Shown here in pieces: positions 17,181-28,579 of a stretch of 44,016 nt of DNA (the stretch's first letter is position 1; each line of letters opens with the position of its first letter). The position numbers were made by a program, and so were the translations under genes. The stretch covers positions 1 to 44,016 of the forward strand of contig JAUIAO010000052.1 in NCBI GenBank assembly GCA_030425425.1, read 5' to 3'. The stretch is from Bacteroidia bacterium (GTDB lineage: Bacteria > Bacteroidota > Bacteroidia > Cytophagales > Cyclobacteriaceae). The notes beneath the pieces are model-generated. The model saw only the letters and a program-made list of their open reading frames with translations, made no database searches and was not told where the DNA came from.

Positions 17181-17267
17181 TTTTGATCAAGATGGAGATG
17201 ACAGCCATTCATAATGAATCAATTATCTTTCTTATATCTCCTGCATTAAGTCTTTAATCTTAAATTC

Positions 17268-17275
17268 TATCTTTG
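17268..17275 (+). promoter_or_regulatory. Candidate -7 box (TATCTTTG) before the lpxR-like gene
   Basis: TATCTTTG fits TAnnTTTG and ends 6 bp before the ATG at 17282. If used, the mRNA would be leaderless or nearly so, which also argues against the TTG at 17273 as start. No clear -33 element was found. Confidence 0.3.
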
Positions 17276-17281
17276 CGCGTC

Positions 17282-18229
17282 ATGCGAATCTCTATAATCC
17301 TGATCGGATTCTTGCTGTTTTATACCGAGGTTTTTGCCCAGCGTATATCAGATAAAAAATATCTGACAACAGACTATCAGTTGGTGGTAGATAATGACGT
17401 ATTTACCCTCAAAATCAAACAAGATCAATATTATACCAGCGGCATTTTCCCAGCAGTTCGGTTTCTGAGAGACAGCATCAGGAATACCAAGGTCATCACC
17501 ACCTTCCAACTAAACCACCGGATTTATACCCCTCGAAAAGTCACATGGCGGTACGAATATCAGATGGATCGACCATATGCCGGGATGGCTTCTATCTCTG
17601 GAATCAATGAATATTATTTCCCTACCAACCAATACCTAAAAGTACATCTTGAACTAGGCTGGATAGGGCCTAAAACTTTGGCAGACAAGACACAAATGAC
17701 TTATCATGGTTGGTTTGGAATGCCTCCACCCAATGGATGGGATCTGCAGATCAGTGACGCACCGATCATTAATATCTATGGCACATATCTTAAAACCTGG
17801 TATTCCGTACCGGGTTTTGAACTGAACACAGAAACGAATTTGAGTCTGGGTACGATCTACGACAATGTTCGCCAGGAATTCATGATCCGTTTTGGTGATT
17901 TCAAACCTATCACTTCCTCTGCACTCACCGGAGGTCTATTAGGCAACAGGAGACTCCATTACAAACAAAAAGAAGTTTCAGAATTCTACCTACTTTATGC
18001 ACCGGGAGTAGAGTATGTCTTTCATAACACTACTCTGGAGGGGAACCTTTTTAACGACAAGTCACCATACACAGAACAAGCCTTTCCCTGGGTTTTCCAG
18101 CATCGGTTTGGAATGATGCTGAGCTGGCCAAGATTCGATTTTGGGTTCATTGCATATTTCCGAACTCATGAAAATGAAAAAGCGGAAAAGCACGATTATG
18201 TAGGGGTAAGACTCAATCAGCGTTTTTAG
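17282..18229 (+). CDS. LpxR-like outer-membrane lipid A deacylase family protein (DUF2219)
   Basis: A signal peptide (RISIILIGFLLFYTEVFAQ) is followed by the LpxR/DUF2219 pattern: DNDVFTLKIKQDQYYTSGIF, then MDRPYAGMASISG. The rest is amphipathic beta-strands ending in Phe (LNQRF), as expected of an outer-membrane beta-barrel. LpxR removes the 3'-acyloxyacyl group of lipid A in Salmonella; whether this homologue does so is not known. I chose the ATG at 17282. Its 3' end overlaps that of the convergent quinone reductase by 17 bp. Confidence 0.82.
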   Translation: MRISIILIGFLLFYTEVFAQRISDKKYLTTDYQLVVDNDVFTLKIKQDQYYTSGIFPAVRFLRDSIRNTKVITTFQLNHRIYTPRKVTWRYEYQMDRPYAGMASISGINEYYFPTNQYLKVHLELGWIGPKTLADKTQMTYHGWFGMPPPNGWDLQISDAPIINIYGTYLKTWYSVPGFELNTETNLSLGTIYDNVRQEFMIRFGDFKPITSSALTGGLLGNRRLHYKQKEVSEFYLLYAPGVEYVFHNTTLEGNLFNDKSPYTEQAFPWVFQHRFGMMLSWPRFDFGFIAYFRTHENEKAEKHDYVGVRLNQRF

Positions 18230-19178
18230 TTTTCAACACGATCTTACCTACAGCTTTTCTATTGGCCAGATCTTCAATTGCCTTAGCACCTTCTTCGAGT
18301 GAATACATCTGATTGATCCCTACTTTGAGCTTCCCGGCGGCAAACCAATTCAGCAACAAAGCAACATTCTTCCGATTCTCAAAAGGTTCATTCCGCCAAA
18401 AACTCCCCCAAAACACGCCTACCACCGAAGCACTTTTCAGCAATGGTAGGTTCATAGGAATGACAGGCATCTTACCAGAAGCAAAACCAACAATCAGATG
18501 CCTACCTCCCGTATTAATTGCTCGGAAAACCTGTTGAGACACCTCCCCTCCCACAGGATCAAAAATCACATCTACGCCACCTATATTTTTCAAATTTTCT
18601 TTGAGGTTTTCGTATCCCAAAACCGTATCCGCACCATTAGACGATGCATAATCTCTCTTTTCTTTAGCAGAAGCAACAGCGATCACTTCTGATCCAAATA
18701 ATTTCCCTAATTGCACAGCAGCAGTTCCCGTGCCACCAGAAGCTCCAAGTACGAGCAAGCGTTCGCCAGATTTTAGATTTCCCCGATCTTTCAAAGCATG
18801 AAATGCAGTGGCGTACGTTTCCAGAATACAGGCTGCATCTCTCATTGTGATATTATCTGGGAGTAGGTAAACATTCTGAGCATTGGCTTTAGCCAATTCC
18901 GCCATTCCTCCCCAGGTCATGGAGGCCAGCACCCGATCCCCAACTTTCACATGTGTCACCAGATCACCTATTTCTACTACCTCACCAGAAACTTCTTGTC
19001 CGGGTGAAAAAGGCAATTCCGGTGTAAACTGATACTTCCCTTTGACAATCAGCGTATCCGGAAAATTGACTCCTACATAATGAACCTCAATCAAAACCTC
19101 ATCAGCGGCAATTTCCGGTCTGGATAACTTCCCAAATTCCAATGGCTGATCAAATGACTTACAGATAATTGCTTTCAT
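18213..19178 (-). CDS. Zinc-independent NADPH:quinone oxidoreductase-like MDR enzyme
   Basis: The 321-residue protein has the MDR N-terminal fold (VHYVGVNFPDTLIVKGKYQ, PFSPGQEVSGEVVEIG) and a Rossmann motif LLVLGASGGTGTAAVQLGK at about residues 140-160. VIFDPVGGEV and VGFASGKMP follow. It lacks the zinc-binding Cys/His set of alcohol dehydrogenases, placing it with quinone oxidoreductases and related enoyl reductases. The substrate cannot be assigned. The stop overlaps the end of the convergent lpxR-like gene. Confidence 0.87.
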   Translation of the reverse strand: MKAIICKSFDQPLEFGKLSRPEIAADEVLIEVHYVGVNFPDTLIVKGKYQFTPELPFSPGQEVSGEVVEIGDLVTHVKVGDRVLASMTWGGMAELAKANAQNVYLLPDNITMRDAACILETYATAFHALKDRGNLKSGERLLVLGASGGTGTAAVQLGKLFGSEVIAVASAKEKRDYASSNGADTVLGYENLKENLKNIGGVDVIFDPVGGEVSQQVFRAINTGGRHLIVGFASGKMPVIPMNLPLLKSASVVGVFWGSFWRNEPFENRKNVALLLNWFAAGKLKVGINQMYSLEEGAKAIEDLANRKAVGKIVLKTKNAD

Positions 19179-19301
19179 TTCAGACTTTAGACATTAGATA
19201 TTTGACTTGAGAGTGAATACAAAACCAAAAAAAATTACACCTAAGCGATTCAAATTTTTCCACTTACCTTTTCAACCTCCCCTCTTCAAGCCTCAAGATT
19301 C

Positions 19302-19643
19302 TCATAAAATCTCCAATACTTTCTCAGGAGGTCTACCTATCGCAGCTTTCCCATCTTTGATCACTATTGGTCGCTCAATCAATTTCGGGAATGCAACCAT
19401 CGCTTCGATCCACTCCTCATCACTCAAATCTTTGCCCTTAAAGTTTTCTTTGTATTCTGTTTCTCCTTTTCTAATTAAATCCATAGGCTTAATTCCGAGC
19501 ATCTCCACAATATCTGCAAGCTCTTCCTTGGAAGGCACAGTTTTCAAATACTCCACTACTGTAAGCATTTCGCCTTTCGACTCTAATAAACTCAGAGTCT
19601 CTCTACTTTTTCGGCATCTTGGGTTATGAAAAATTCTTGTCAT
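19302..19643 (-). CDS. ArsC/YfgD-family thioredoxin-fold reductase
   Basis: The 113-residue protein begins MTRIFHNPRCRKSRETLSLL, with the single active Cys in CRKS, and continues TVVEYLKTVPSKEELADIV, the ArsC pattern. The C-terminal part ERPIVIKDGKAAIGRPPEKV holds the conserved RP and GRP sites. ArsC enzymes reduce arsenate with glutathione and glutaredoxin; many YfgD-type members in bacteria without ars genes have no proven arsenate role. No ars genes adjoin, so a general redox role is as likely. Confidence 0.88.
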   Translation of the reverse strand: MTRIFHNPRCRKSRETLSLLESKGEMLTVVEYLKTVPSKEELADIVEMLGIKPMDLIRKGETEYKENFKGKDLSDEEWIEAMVAFPKLIERPIVIKDGKAAIGRPPEKVLEIL

Positions 19644-19767
19644 CTTTAACTTTCATTTTCTGAAAACGAAAAGTTAGTACAATTGATTACAGTCTAAAAA
19701 TTATACTTGAAGGGAGTTGAAACTGGAATCGAACCTCTCTTTTAGGTTAAACTCAAATGACAACTTT

Positions 19768-22689
19768 ATGATGAAGCCCATGAAGCATATTCTACTCGCA
19801 CTTTGCATTTTGACAGTAGCATTAGGTGCAGACGCTCAAAAAAGAAGAAAGAAATCAACCTTGCCGCAAGCTACCAGCGCACAAGTCCGTTGGGATGGCT
19901 ATCAACAACGACAGAAACTGATCGATCAATCGTTGGTCAAAAATGTACCCTTCAGAAACGTTGGGCCAACGATCATGAGTGGCCGTGTGGTAGATTTAGA
20001 AGTAAACCCAAAAGATCCTACCCACTTTTACGTGGCTTATGCTTCAGGCGGCCTGTGGGAAACTAAAAATGAAGGTGCATCCTTCACTCCTCTTTTCGAC
20101 GATGAGATCGTAATGACCATCGGTGATATAGATGTGGACTGGACCACTGGCACTATCTATGTCGGCACAGGAGAAAACAACAGTAGCAGATCTTCTTATT
20201 CTGGTTATGGACTGTACAAATCATCTGACAATGGTGAGAGCTGGGAACATCTCGGATTGGAAGAAACACACCATATAGGGCGTGTAATTGTGCACCCTAG
20301 CAATCCAAATTCCATTTGGGTAGCTGCACTAGGGCACTTATATTCAAACAATCCGGAAAGAGGCGTTTATAAGTCTATAGATGGTGGAAAAAGCTGGGAA
20401 AAAACACTTTACGTGGATGATCAATCAGGCATTGTAGAATTGATTATCAATCCGGAAAACCCAAATGAATTGATCGCAGCAGCCTGGCAAAAAGACCGCA
20501 AAGCATGGGATTTTGTAGAAGCTGGCGAAGGTTCAGCGCTCTTCAAATCTGTGGATGGTGGAGTCACCTGGACTAACATCTCTTCAGGAGATAATGGCTT
20601 TCCTGATACCAATGGAATGGGACGTGTGGGGTTAGCCTATGCTCCATCCAATCCAAAAATCATTTATGCAGTATTGGACAACCAAGACAGAAGAGACAAA
20701 GAAGAGGAAGAAGAATTTTTGGTAACAAAGCAATCCTTAAAGAGTATCTCCTCAGAAGATTTCCTTCAATTGGCAAACAATGACATCAATGAATATCTGG
20801 ATAGAAACAATTTTCCTCAGCAATACAATGCCGTGGACATCAAGTCTGAAGTGCAATCAGGGAAGCTAAAGCCGACCGATCTTGCAATATATCTGGAAGA
20901 CGCCAACACGATGCTATTTGACACCCCGGTGAAAGGCGGAGAAGTTTACAAGTCAGAAAATGGTGGTGAAACTTGGAGCAAAACCCATGAAGGTTACATC
21001 GAATCACTGGTATTTTCGTACGGTTACTATTTCGGACAAATCCGAGTCGATGGACAAGATCCAGATATCATTTACACCATGGGAGTGCCCTTAGTGCTCT
21101 CCAAAGATGGCGGCAAAACCTGGTCTTCTACCAATAGTGATAACGTGCACTCTGACCATCATGCCCTTTGGGTAAACCCAAACAGATCCGGACATCTCAT
21201 CAATGGAAATGATGGTGGCGTCAATATTTCTTACGATTTTGGGGAGACCTGGGTGAAATGTAATTCTCCGGCAGTGGGACAGTTTTATGCTGTGAATGTA
21301 GATATGGCTGAGCCTTACAACGTTTATGGAGGATTACAGGACAATGGAGTTTGGAAAGGACCAAGTACTTACGAGTATGATCGAAGCTGGTACGGAGAAG
21401 GACGATACCCTTACGAATCAATCATGGGAGGAGATGGCATGCAAGTGGCTATCGATACCCGAAACAATGATGTGGTGTACACTGGCTACCAGTTTGGTAA
21501 CTATTATCGAATCAATACTAAAACACAGGATTACAAATACATAACTCCTAAGCATCAGCTTGGCGAATCGCCACTTCGGTGGAACTGGCAATCACCAATT
21601 ATGCTCTCCAGTCATAATCAAGACATAGTTTATTTCGGCAGCAACAAATTTCACCGGTCCATGGATCAGGCGGAGAGTTTCGAAACACTATCCGAAGACC
21701 TGACCAAAGGAGGCAAAAAAGGTGATGTGGCGTATGGTACATTGACTTCTATTACAGAATCTCCACTCCGATTTGGACTGATCTATGTAGGTAGTGATGA
21801 CGGGCTCATTCATGTAAGTAAAGATGCCGGACAGACCTGGGAAAAAATCTCTGATGAGCTTCCTCAGGATTTCTGGGTGAGCAGAGTACAGGCATCCAAT
21901 CATATAGAAGGCAGAGTTTACGCTAGTTTGAATGGATACCGCTGGGATAACTTCGATGCGTTGGTATATGTATCTGATGACTATGGTCAGACTTGGAAAC
22001 AAATCGGATTGGATTTGCCAAAAGAGCCTGTCAATGTCATCAAGGAAGATCCTGATAATGAAAACATTCTCTACGTTGGGACTGACCATGGAGTATATGT
22101 TTCTATAGACAAAGGGCAGAATTTCATGGCCTTCCGGGAAGGGTTACCTGCTGTGGCTGTTCACGATTTGGTGATCCACCCAAGAGAGAAGGATTTGGTA
22201 CTGGGCACACACGGGCGGTCTATTTACATCGCTGATGTGGCTAATCTACAGCACCTTCCAAACCTCACTGAAGATCTTAAGATATTTAATGTAAATGCGA
22301 AAACCTTCTCAGAACGATGGGGTAACACTTCCTCATTGCAATGGAGTGGTTTCAATGAACCAGAAACCACTATTGAGGTATTCTCCAAAACAGCAGGTAA
22401 AGCTTCTGTGAGCATCACGCTGGACGATTTAACTATCAAGTCCTGGGACGTAGACTTGGATGCAGGATTGAACTATATCAATTATGATTTCACTTTTGAT
22501 CAAGAGCAGGCGGATAATTTGGCTGACGCCCTAGAAATGGAAGAAGTCATGGAGGCTGCTGAAAACGGAAAGACCTATTTACCAGCCGCCAAATATCAGG
22601 TGAAGATTTCCATTGGTGATCAAAGCTCTGAAACCGAACTGGAAATCAAAGCTCCTCGTGAGCGACCTAAGAGAAAAGGAAGCGAATAA
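19768..22689 (+). CDS. Secreted BNR/VPS10-like beta-propeller protein, paralogue 1
   Basis: After a signal peptide (MKHILLALCILTVALGADAQ) the protein, about 970 residues long, has a run of BNR/sortilin-type repeats: GLWETKNEGASF, GLYKSSDNGESWEHLGL, GVYKSIDGGKSWEK, ALFKSVDGGVTWTNI, LVLSKDGGKTW, ISYDFGETW, VSKDAGQTWEKI and VYVSDDYGQTWKQIG. These make one or two large beta-propellers. A beta-rich C-terminal domain ends in a basic tail. It is often annotated as a glycosyl hydrolase, but no catalytic acids can be assigned. Starts at 19768, 19771 or 19780 all leave a good signal peptide; the upstream TTG at 19717 is unlikely. A perfect terminator follows. Two further paralogues lie at 34085 and 38349. 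Confidence 0.88.
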   Translation: MMKPMKHILLALCILTVALGADAQKRRKKSTLPQATSAQVRWDGYQQRQKLIDQSLVKNVPFRNVGPTIMSGRVVDLEVNPKDPTHFYVAYASGGLWETKNEGASFTPLFDDEIVMTIGDIDVDWTTGTIYVGTGENNSSRSSYSGYGLYKSSDNGESWEHLGLEETHHIGRVIVHPSNPNSIWVAALGHLYSNNPERGVYKSIDGGKSWEKTLYVDDQSGIVELIINPENPNELIAAAWQKDRKAWDFVEAGEGSALFKSVDGGVTWTNISSGDNGFPDTNGMGRVGLAYAPSNPKIIYAVLDNQDRRDKEEEEEFLVTKQSLKSISSEDFLQLANNDINEYLDRNNFPQQYNAVDIKSEVQSGKLKPTDLAIYLEDANTMLFDTPVKGGEVYKSENGGETWSKTHEGYIESLVFSYGYYFGQIRVDGQDPDIIYTMGVPLVLSKDGGKTWSSTNSDNVHSDHHALWVNPNRSGHLINGNDGGVNISYDFGETWVKCNSPAVGQFYAVNVDMAEPYNVYGGLQDNGVWKGPSTYEYDRSWYGEGRYPYESIMGGDGMQVAIDTRNNDVVYTGYQFGNYYRINTKTQDYKYITPKHQLGESPLRWNWQSPIMLSSHNQDIVYFGSNKFHRSMDQAESFETLSEDLTKGGKKGDVAYGTLTSITESPLRFGLIYVGSDDGLIHVSKDAGQTWEKISDELPQDFWVSRVQASNHIEGRVYASLNGYRWDNFDALVYVSDDYGQTWKQIGLDLPKEPVNVIKEDPDNENILYVGTDHGVYVSIDKGQNFMAFREGLPAVAVHDLVIHPREKDLVLGTHGRSIYIADVANLQHLPNLTEDLKIFNVNAKTFSERWGNTSSLQWSGFNEPETTIEVFSKTAGKASVSITLDDLTIKSWDVDLDAGLNYINYDFTFDQEQADNLADALEMEEVMEAAENGKTYLPAAKYQVKISIGDQSSETELEIKAPRERPKRKGSE

Positions 22690-22782
22690 GTAAATCATCT
22701 CAAATGATTCTCAACGAAATTTTAAAACCCGCCAGTGGGTCTGGGACGAGAAACATTCTACTCACGAAACAAACTCTATCTA

Positions 22783-22817
22783 CTACCTCAATGGCTATGC
22801 CTTGAGGTAGTTTTTTT
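22783..22817 (+). terminator. Rho-independent terminator after BNR protein 1
   Basis: CTACCTCAA (22783-22791) pairs perfectly with TTGAGGTAG (22802-22810) around a 10-nt loop and is followed by seven T. Confidence 0.92.
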
Positions 22818-22833
22818 CTACACTTTAAAATAT

Positions 22834-22944
22834 CGGTGAAATTTTAAATTTTTATACCGCATTTTTAAAATTATATTTTAAATATTCGGTGTAATCGAAA
22901 AAATATTGACCGTAATTTTAAGTTTTTATTTTAAATTTACGGTC
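22834..22944 (+). promoter_or_regulatory. 53-bp tandem repeats with dyads before the AAA ATPase gene
   Basis: CGGT occurs at 22834, 22887 and 22940 and ACCG at 22856 and 22909, each exactly 53 bp apart. The spacers are alike (TTTTAAAT and ATTTTTAAA). Each unit forms a dyad; the last runs from GACCGTAA at 22908 to TTACGGTC at 22944 and ends 2 bp before the ATG. This fits an autoregulatory operator or a hairpin covering the start codon. Confidence 0.6.
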
Positions 22945-22946
22945 TA

Positions 22947-24083
22947 ATGATCGAGAGACTTGCTATATCGCGTTTCCAAAAACTCCTGAATCAATTCCCA
23001 GTAGTTGGAATTATTGGTCCAAGACAAGTGGGCAAAACCACATTAGCCAAGTCTATCAAACGAGACAAAGTGCTTTATATAGACCTGGAATCTGATCTGG
23101 GAATGGCACAGATGATCAATCCCGGACTTTTACTTCGATCCAAAAAAGACCACCTCATCATTATTGATGAAATCCAGCTAATGCCTTCTCTTTTTCCCCT
23201 GATTAGAGCTATTATTGACGAGGATCGACGACCTGGCAGAATTGCCCTTTTAGGCTCAGCAGCTCCATCACTAATCAGAAAAAGCGCAGAATCTCTTGCG
23301 GGTAGAATAGCATATCTCGAATTACCCTCATTTCAAATAGGTGAAGTAGATGAGGTGACAAAACTATGGATTCGAGGCGGTTTCCCTGATTCCTATCTGG
23401 CAAATTCTGATGAAGAAAGTTTTGAATGGAGAGACCAATTAATCGGCACTTATATTCAGAAAGATTTGCCATTATTAGGACTGAATGCGAATCCCAGATT
23501 ACTCAACAATTTGCTGAGAATGCTTGCTCACAGCAACGGACAGCTATGGAACGCATCCACTTTTGCAAAATCTTTGGGACTCACCTCTCCCACTATCAAA
23601 AAATACCTGGAATATCTGGAAGGCGCATTTCTAATTGACATACTAGAGCCCTATCATTCCAATGCTAAAAAAAGGATTGTAAAGTCCCCAAAAGTATTTT
23701 ACAAAGACACAGGTTTACTGCACAAACTGCTAAACATCCAATCAATGGATGACCTGTCAGGACACCCCGGACTAGGAAGTTCATGGGAGAATTTTGTGAT
23801 TCAGCAAGTCAAAAACCGATTTGGCAAAAAATACGATTACTTCTTCTATCGAACGCATGACGGAACTGAATCTGATTTGGTGATCACATCAGGCAACGAG
23901 CCAGTTGCCACCCTGGAAATGAAGTACAACCCCGCACCAAAACTGACCAAAAGCTCCAAGCTGGCAGTTGAGGATGTCGGTGCATCAAAAAACTTCGTAG
24001 TGACTAGCAATGACCTTCGTTTTCCAATAGCAGAAAACATTGAAGTGATAGGTTTGCCAGAGCTTTTGGCTAAGCTTTCTTAA
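22947..24083 (+). CDS. AAA+ ATPase with C-terminal DUF4143
   Basis: The 378-residue protein has Walker A GPRQVGKTT (residues 24-32) and Walker B IIIDE (71-75), then LLGSAAPSLIRKSAESLAGR, a sensor-like loop. A winged-helix region follows, then a DUF4143 domain with VKSPKVFYKDTGLLHKL, and a C-terminal nuclease-like patch, YDYFFYRTHDGTESDLVI, with VATLEMKY. Proteins of this kind are widespread, variable in gene content between strains and of unknown role; the D..E.K arrangement resembles PD-(D/E)XK nucleases. It stands alone, with the tandem dyads as its only regulatory signal. Confidence 0.88.
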   Translation: MIERLAISRFQKLLNQFPVVGIIGPRQVGKTTLAKSIKRDKVLYIDLESDLGMAQMINPGLLLRSKKDHLIIIDEIQLMPSLFPLIRAIIDEDRRPGRIALLGSAAPSLIRKSAESLAGRIAYLELPSFQIGEVDEVTKLWIRGGFPDSYLANSDEESFEWRDQLIGTYIQKDLPLLGLNANPRLLNNLLRMLAHSNGQLWNASTFAKSLGLTSPTIKKYLEYLEGAFLIDILEPYHSNAKKRIVKSPKVFYKDTGLLHKLLNIQSMDDLSGHPGLGSSWENFVIQQVKNRFGKKYDYFFYRTHDGTESDLVITSGNEPVATLEMKYNPAPKLTKSSKLAVEDVGASKNFVVTSNDLRFPIAENIEVIGLPELLAKLS

Positions 24084-24297
24084 TCTGTATCTACACACAA
24101 GTAGTAAAATAGCTGTTCATTTCCTATAATTCATAGACTTTTGATATGGAGTGCTAACCAAAGGTGTTTTAAAGCCCTTCCACAGATTTACCAAATTCAC
24201 AAAACCAACACCTCCTGGCAAACCCCTTTTACGAAAAACACTATTGAATTAATCAATTACTTATTAATTTCAATTATACACCGATTAAAAAATCTAA

Positions 24298-26643
<2,346 letters not shown>

Positions 26644-26680
26644 GCTAACTCAACATTAACCTACCATCAATCCTGAATGA

Positions 26681-26706
26681 AAAAAGCGCCGAAATGGCGC
26701 TTTTTT
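26681..26706 (+). terminator. Rho-independent terminator after katG
   Basis: AAAAAGCGCC-GAAAT-GGCGCTTTTTT is a perfect GC-capped stem running into a T tract. Confidence 0.93.
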
Positions 26707-26909
26707 CTTTTGGCAAGTGCGAAACAAGGGATAAAAAATTTAAACCTCCCTCAGTTTGTCATAGGTTAATTCGATGTGTGCATACTCCATCAACACTCGG
26801 ATCAAAAGTTTTTTACTTAATAAAAGGATTTTTATGAGCTACAAAAACACAAAAAACCGCTCATCCCTAATCAGCAACAATAACTCATGATTTCTAGTAA
26901 ATTGTAATC

Positions 26910-27239
26910 ATGGAAGAATCAATCAAAAAATACAAAGAAGGACATTTCATGGGATTGGGAATTGCATTTGGCGTGGCGTTTGGAGCAGCAATCTTTACAC
27001 CCATGTTTATCATGTTTGATCAGACAGCCATGATGGGACTTGGACCAGCTTTTGGTATTTCTATCGGGGTGGCAATAGGTGCTGCACTGGAATCGAAATA
27101 TAAAAAAGAGGGCAAGATCATACCGCTTACCGAGGAAGAAAAAGCCAAACAAAAACAAAACGGAAAAAAAGTAGCCCTTATTGGTCTGGGGTTATTGGTC
27201 CTTTTTGCTCTAGTGGCATTTTTCTTCATCATGAGATAA
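26910..27239 (+). CDS. Small membrane protein with glycine-rich helices
   Basis: The 109-residue protein has two hydrophobic segments rich in Gly and Ala (GLGIAFGVAFGAAIFTPMFI and GLGPAFGISIGVAIGAALE), then a lysine-rich loop (EEEKAKQKQNGKK) and a third helix, VALIGLGLLVLFALVAFFF. The GxxxG spacing suggests tight helix packing. No family was recognised. It stands between katG and the GNAT gene and its start is the only ATG in frame. Confidence 0.7.
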   Translation: MEESIKKYKEGHFMGLGIAFGVAFGAAIFTPMFIMFDQTAMMGLGPAFGISIGVAIGAALESKYKKEGKIIPLTEEEKAKQKQNGKKVALIGLGLLVLFALVAFFFIMR

Positions 27240-27271
27240 CAATTTCTGACTCAATCAAAACGATACACTTT

Positions 27272-27814
27272 TTGAACCAATATCTTTTTACTTCCGAAAG
27301 ACTCGGATTTAGAAACTGGACTGACGAAGATTTGCCCCAGTTGACAGCAATCAATGCCGATCCCGAGGTAATGGAGTTTTTTCCGAATGTCCTGACCCAA
27401 GATCAATCCGCTGTTTTTATTCAACAAATGAAAACTCAGTTCTCCGAAAATGGCTTCTGCTATTTTGCTGTAGATCGATTGGACACTTCGGAATTCATTG
27501 GCTTTATTGGTCTTGCCACACAAACCTATGAGGCAGAATTCACTCCTTGCGTAGATATCGGATGGCGCTTATCAGCAAAATTTTGGGGAAATGGATATGC
27601 TACAGAAGGCGCCAGGAGATGTCTCCAATTTGGATTTGAAGAAATTAATCTTCCAAATATCAAATCCGTTTGTCCTGCAATCAACACCCGATCAGAAAGA
27701 GTAATGCAAAAGATAGAAATGACGAAAGTGAAAGAATTCGATCACTCCCTCTTGACCGATTATCCTGACCTGGAAAGATGCGTGTTGTACGAGATGGAAA
27801 ATCCCAGCCAATAA
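27272..27814 (+). CDS. GNAT-family (RimJ/RimL-type) N-acetyltransferase
   Basis: The 180-residue protein starts YLFTSERLGFRNWTDEDLPQ and has DIGWRLSAKFWGNGYATEGARRCLQFGF, the acetyl-CoA-binding motif A of RimJ/RimL-like acetyltransferases. NTRSERVMQKIEM follows, the usual helix before the last strand. The substrate (a protein N-terminus, an amino acid or an antibiotic) is not known. The start is TTG at 27272; no ATG precedes the first conserved strand. It lies 32 bp after the small membrane protein gene and may share its transcript. Confidence 0.87.
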   Translation: MNQYLFTSERLGFRNWTDEDLPQLTAINADPEVMEFFPNVLTQDQSAVFIQQMKTQFSENGFCYFAVDRLDTSEFIGFIGLATQTYEAEFTPCVDIGWRLSAKFWGNGYATEGARRCLQFGFEEINLPNIKSVCPAINTRSERVMQKIEMTKVKEFDHSLLTDYPDLERCVLYEMENPSQ

Positions 27815-27869
27815 AGATCAAACGAAATTAATCCTTAGAACAAAAAAGCAATTCAGAACCAGATTACCC

Positions 27870-28097
27870 ATTGGTATCAGCATCATTTTTTTCATTGGTC
27901 TTTCTCCTATCATTATTGGTGGAATCGGAAGCTGGATTACAGAAGCCCTAACCGGAATAACATGCAATGAAGGGAACTGCATCTGGATGGTTTTACCTTG
28001 GCTGATGTTTTATACCATTCCTATTTCTGCAGTTCTGCTACTCGCGTTTATATTCCTTATCATCAATGACACCTATTGGCTTTTGAAAAGAAAGTAA
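27870..28097 (+). CDS. Putative two-helix membrane protein lacking a standard start codon
   Basis: A 75-codon frame reads from ATT at 27870 to TAA at 28097. It encodes two hydrophobic spans (IGISIIFFIGLSPIIIGGIG and LPWLMFYTIPISAVLLLAF) separated by a loop with two Cys (TCNEGNCIW), and it ends in LLKRK. The frame also stays open upstream over a basic stretch (RTKKQFRTR) to the GNAT stop, but holds no ATG, GTG or TTG. It is either started from ATT or ATC, or is a gene that has lost its start. Coding character is good; its expression is uncertain. Confidence 0.4.
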   Translation: MGISIIFFIGLSPIIIGGIGSWITEALTGITCNEGNCIWMVLPWLMFYTIPISAVLLLAFIFLIINDTYWLLKRK

Positions 28098-28246
28098 TTG
28101 GATAACATTACCATTTCCGCATCTATTTGAAGTCATTTGGATAATTCTGAGTTGAGAATGAAACTATTTTACTTACAAATACGAATATAATAAACAATAA
28201 AACTTACATTTACGAAAGTAATCATATAGGTTAAAATCAATTTCAG

Positions 28247-28579
28247 ATGAAAGGAACCAATCTCGGGGAGTTTGAGGAGCTGGTATTACTCACCGTGGGC
28301 ATTCTCTATGACAATGCTTACAGCGTCCATATCCAGCAAGAATTATCAAAACAGACCGGTAGAAAAATCAGCGTAAGCTCCGTACATGCCGCGGTATATC
28401 GCCTGGAAGAAAAGGGACTGCTCAGCTCCAGACTCGGAGAAGCCACCGAAGCACGTGGAGGCAAGAAAAAAAGGTTATTTACCATTTCAAAAGCTGGAAA
28501 AGTGGCACTCGATACTGCCAATGAACTCAGAAACTCTATGAGAAATCAGATTCCGTCCATTGCTCTGGAAAATCTATGA
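28247..28579 (+). CDS. PadR-family transcriptional regulator
   Basis: The 110-residue protein has the PadR winged helix: EFEELVLLTVGILYDNAYSV, then VSSVHAAVYRLEEKGLLSSR and a wing ending GGKKKRLFTISKAGK. It is a small dimeric repressor type. Its TGA overlaps the ATG of the permease gene by 4 bp, so the pair is translationally coupled and PadR probably represses its own operon in response to an unknown signal. Confidence 0.93.
   Translation: MKGTNLGEFEELVLLTVGILYDNAYSVHIQQELSKQTGRKISVSSVHAAVYRLEEKGLLSSRLGEATEARGGKKKRLFTISKAGKVALDTANELRNSMRNQIPSIALENL

Noticed and set aside
22834-22944. Origin-type iterons
   Set aside because: The tandem repeats are AT-rich and regular, but the following gene is a DUF4143 ATPase, not a replication initiator, and no DnaA boxes were seen.
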